NCBI GenBank assembly: GCA_029204225.1
Contig: CM055097.1
Coordinates: 25,575,039 to 25,639,038, forward strand
DNA: 64,000 bases
Direction: 5' to 3'
Source of the DNA: Diphasiastrum complanatum
Lineage: Eukaryota > Streptophyta > Lycopodiopsida > Lycopodiales > Lycopodiaceae
This document shows, piece after piece, positions 63,090-64,000 of this stretch. A program made the translations under genes and the position numbers. Below the pieces are notes generated by a model. It had not been told where the DNA came from. It searched no databases and saw nothing but the letters and a program-made list of their open reading frames with translations. How positions within the stretch are numbered: the stretch's first letter is position 1; each line of letters begins with the position of its first letter.

Positions 63090-64000
63090 GGATTTGGGCC
63101 CCCCGGACTTAGGAGCGGTTCGGGAGCCCTCACAAAAGCATTGCGGTTAAGTTTATGGAACTGCAATGGTATCCATTCTTCAGCTACACCAAGAGACTTT
63201 AGAGATTTTTGTACTACAGGGGATATCCTTATACTTACTGAGACACATGAGAGTCCTGAGAGAGGACTTCCTTGCATTGAGGGATTTTGCTGGCTTTCTA
63301 CTTGCAGAGGGAAGACGCGGGCACTGACTAGTCGCGGTTCAGGTGGTGTTGCTTGCTCATTTCGAGACTCTCTCCAGCCATGGGTCAAGCTACTATACAC
63401 TAACGAGCAGGCTCGCTATATCTGGATCAGGTTGGACCACAGATTGATGGAGTTAGATCGTGACATATTCTTGGCTATTTGTTATTTCCCTCCAGAGACG
63501 TCAGCTTTCACCTCAGAGGAGGAGTCACCTTTCATGGATATTTCATCGGACATTATCAGATATGAGGATCGAGGATATATTCTTCTAGCGGGGGACTTCA
63601 ATGCCAGGACTGGGTCTAGGCAAACGGAATTTCACAGAGCAGCAGATGACCCACAACGGATACATGCACTTGATTGGGATGATCTTGGTCTTATACGGCG
63701 ATCGGCGGATGAAGCGGGTCCAGTCACATCATATGGGGAGCAGATGCTTCAGTTGGGTGAGGCTCATGGACTGGCCATTTATAATGGCCTTCTTCAGCTG
63801 CCAGGCTCTGGTGACTACACTTGCTTCCCACATAGTGGAGGACATAGCGTCGTCGACTATTTCATGGGTTCAGCGTTTCTCCTTCACTTCATTTCATCCT
63901 TCTCTATACACCACACCACTCTTTCTGATCATTCATATCTCTCACTCTCTGTCGGTCATCTCCACATCACACCTATTTTCTCTTCGACCCCTACAGCTAA
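63090..64000 (+). CDS. LINE ORF2, endonuclease domain (partial, no start codon seen)
   Basis: Open from the ORF1 stop to the window end in the same frame as ORF1. After about 22 linker residues it reads LSLWNCNGIHSS, LILTETHESPERGLP, GSGGVACSF, RYIWIRLDHRLMELDRDI, LAICYFPPETSAF, LLAGDFNARTGSRQTEFH, YTCFPHSGGHSVVDYFMGS and TTLSDHSYLSLSVG. These are the APE-type endonuclease blocks, including the TETH, GDFN and SDH catalytic motifs. RT should follow beyond the edge. No Met precedes the domain, so translation must come from read-through of the UAG, reinitiation or a non-AUG start. The endonuclease nicks the target, here presumably a GA/TC repeat. Confidence 0.9.

Larger units (their letters stand above)
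61985..64000 (+). mobile_element. LINE, best-preserved copy, 5' half (continues off the right edge)
   Basis: It starts exactly at the end of a TC array, with an 88-nt 5' UTR, an intact ORF1 and then ORF2 open to the window end. No frame break is seen in about 1.9 kb, in contrast to all other copies, so it is the youngest copy and possibly competent if the part beyond the edge is whole. Confidence 0.93.

Overview
The window is eukaryotic and plant-like. A single host gene runs through it on the minus strand: a clade I ABCC (MRP-type) vacuolar transporter related to Arabidopsis ABCC1/ABCC2. I can place 13 exons between 54,863 and 3,196. All have canonical GT-AG borders, their phases agree throughout, and together they make exactly 415 codons that line up without a gap with the end of TMD0, the L0 linker and the first part of TMD1. 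The 5' exons lie off the right edge. The rest of TMD1 and both nucleotide-binding domains lie off the left edge. The exons are tiny (25-179 nt) and the introns reach 20.6 kb, so about 98% of the window is intron and old mobile DNA. Long transposon-filled introns with short conserved exons suggest a large-genome land plant, perhaps a fern or other non-seed plant; that lineage is an inference.

Layout, left to right. 0-7 kb: exons j-m of the transporter (the 3'-most ones in the window), with a LINE endonuclease fragment at the edge and a 92-nt LINE end inside a 493-nt intron. 7-10 kb: a LINE with a 702-codon reverse-transcriptase frame, on the same strand as the gene. 10.2-11.2 kb: exons g-i. 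11.3-26.8 kb: one 15.6-kb intron holding a head-to-tail train of LINE copies joined by (TC)n arrays, then mixed Ty3 fossils and LINE pieces. 26.8-31.9 kb: exons c-f. 31.9-52.6 kb: a 20.6-kb intron with a long LINE, a second LINE carrying an LTR element, a third LINE carrying a whole-looking young Ty3/chromovirus, another Ty3 piece and a hAT remnant. 52.6-54.9 kb: exons a and b. 55.5-60.8 kb: a Ty1/copia fossil with a second copia element inserted in it. 62-64 kb: the 5' half of a well-preserved LINE running off the right edge.

The most interesting signal is the LINE family. Most copies, in either orientation, have at least one end on a (TC)n array (read as (GA)n when inverted), and several are flanked by TC on both sides. 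Upstream of the tail lies a short hairpin whose stem changes sequence from copy to copy while still pairing, followed by a conserved ATTAATAAAGC-like motif and then TC, TTC or TTTC repeats. A second bulged hairpin lies about 50 nt further upstream in three copies. This resembles the TC-microsatellite-specific Tx1/L1-type LINEs known from fish (Kibi). Each insertion leaves a new TC tail that can receive the next one, which explains the tandem train at 11-21 kb. In the best copy (62-64 kb), ORF1 and ORF2 share one frame and are separated by a single UAG with no Met before the endonuclease domain. The same UAG-G context is present in three other copies, suggesting read-through or reinitiation.

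Coordinates of splice sites, LTR ends and arrays were read by eye. Family assignments rest on recognised motifs, not on searches.
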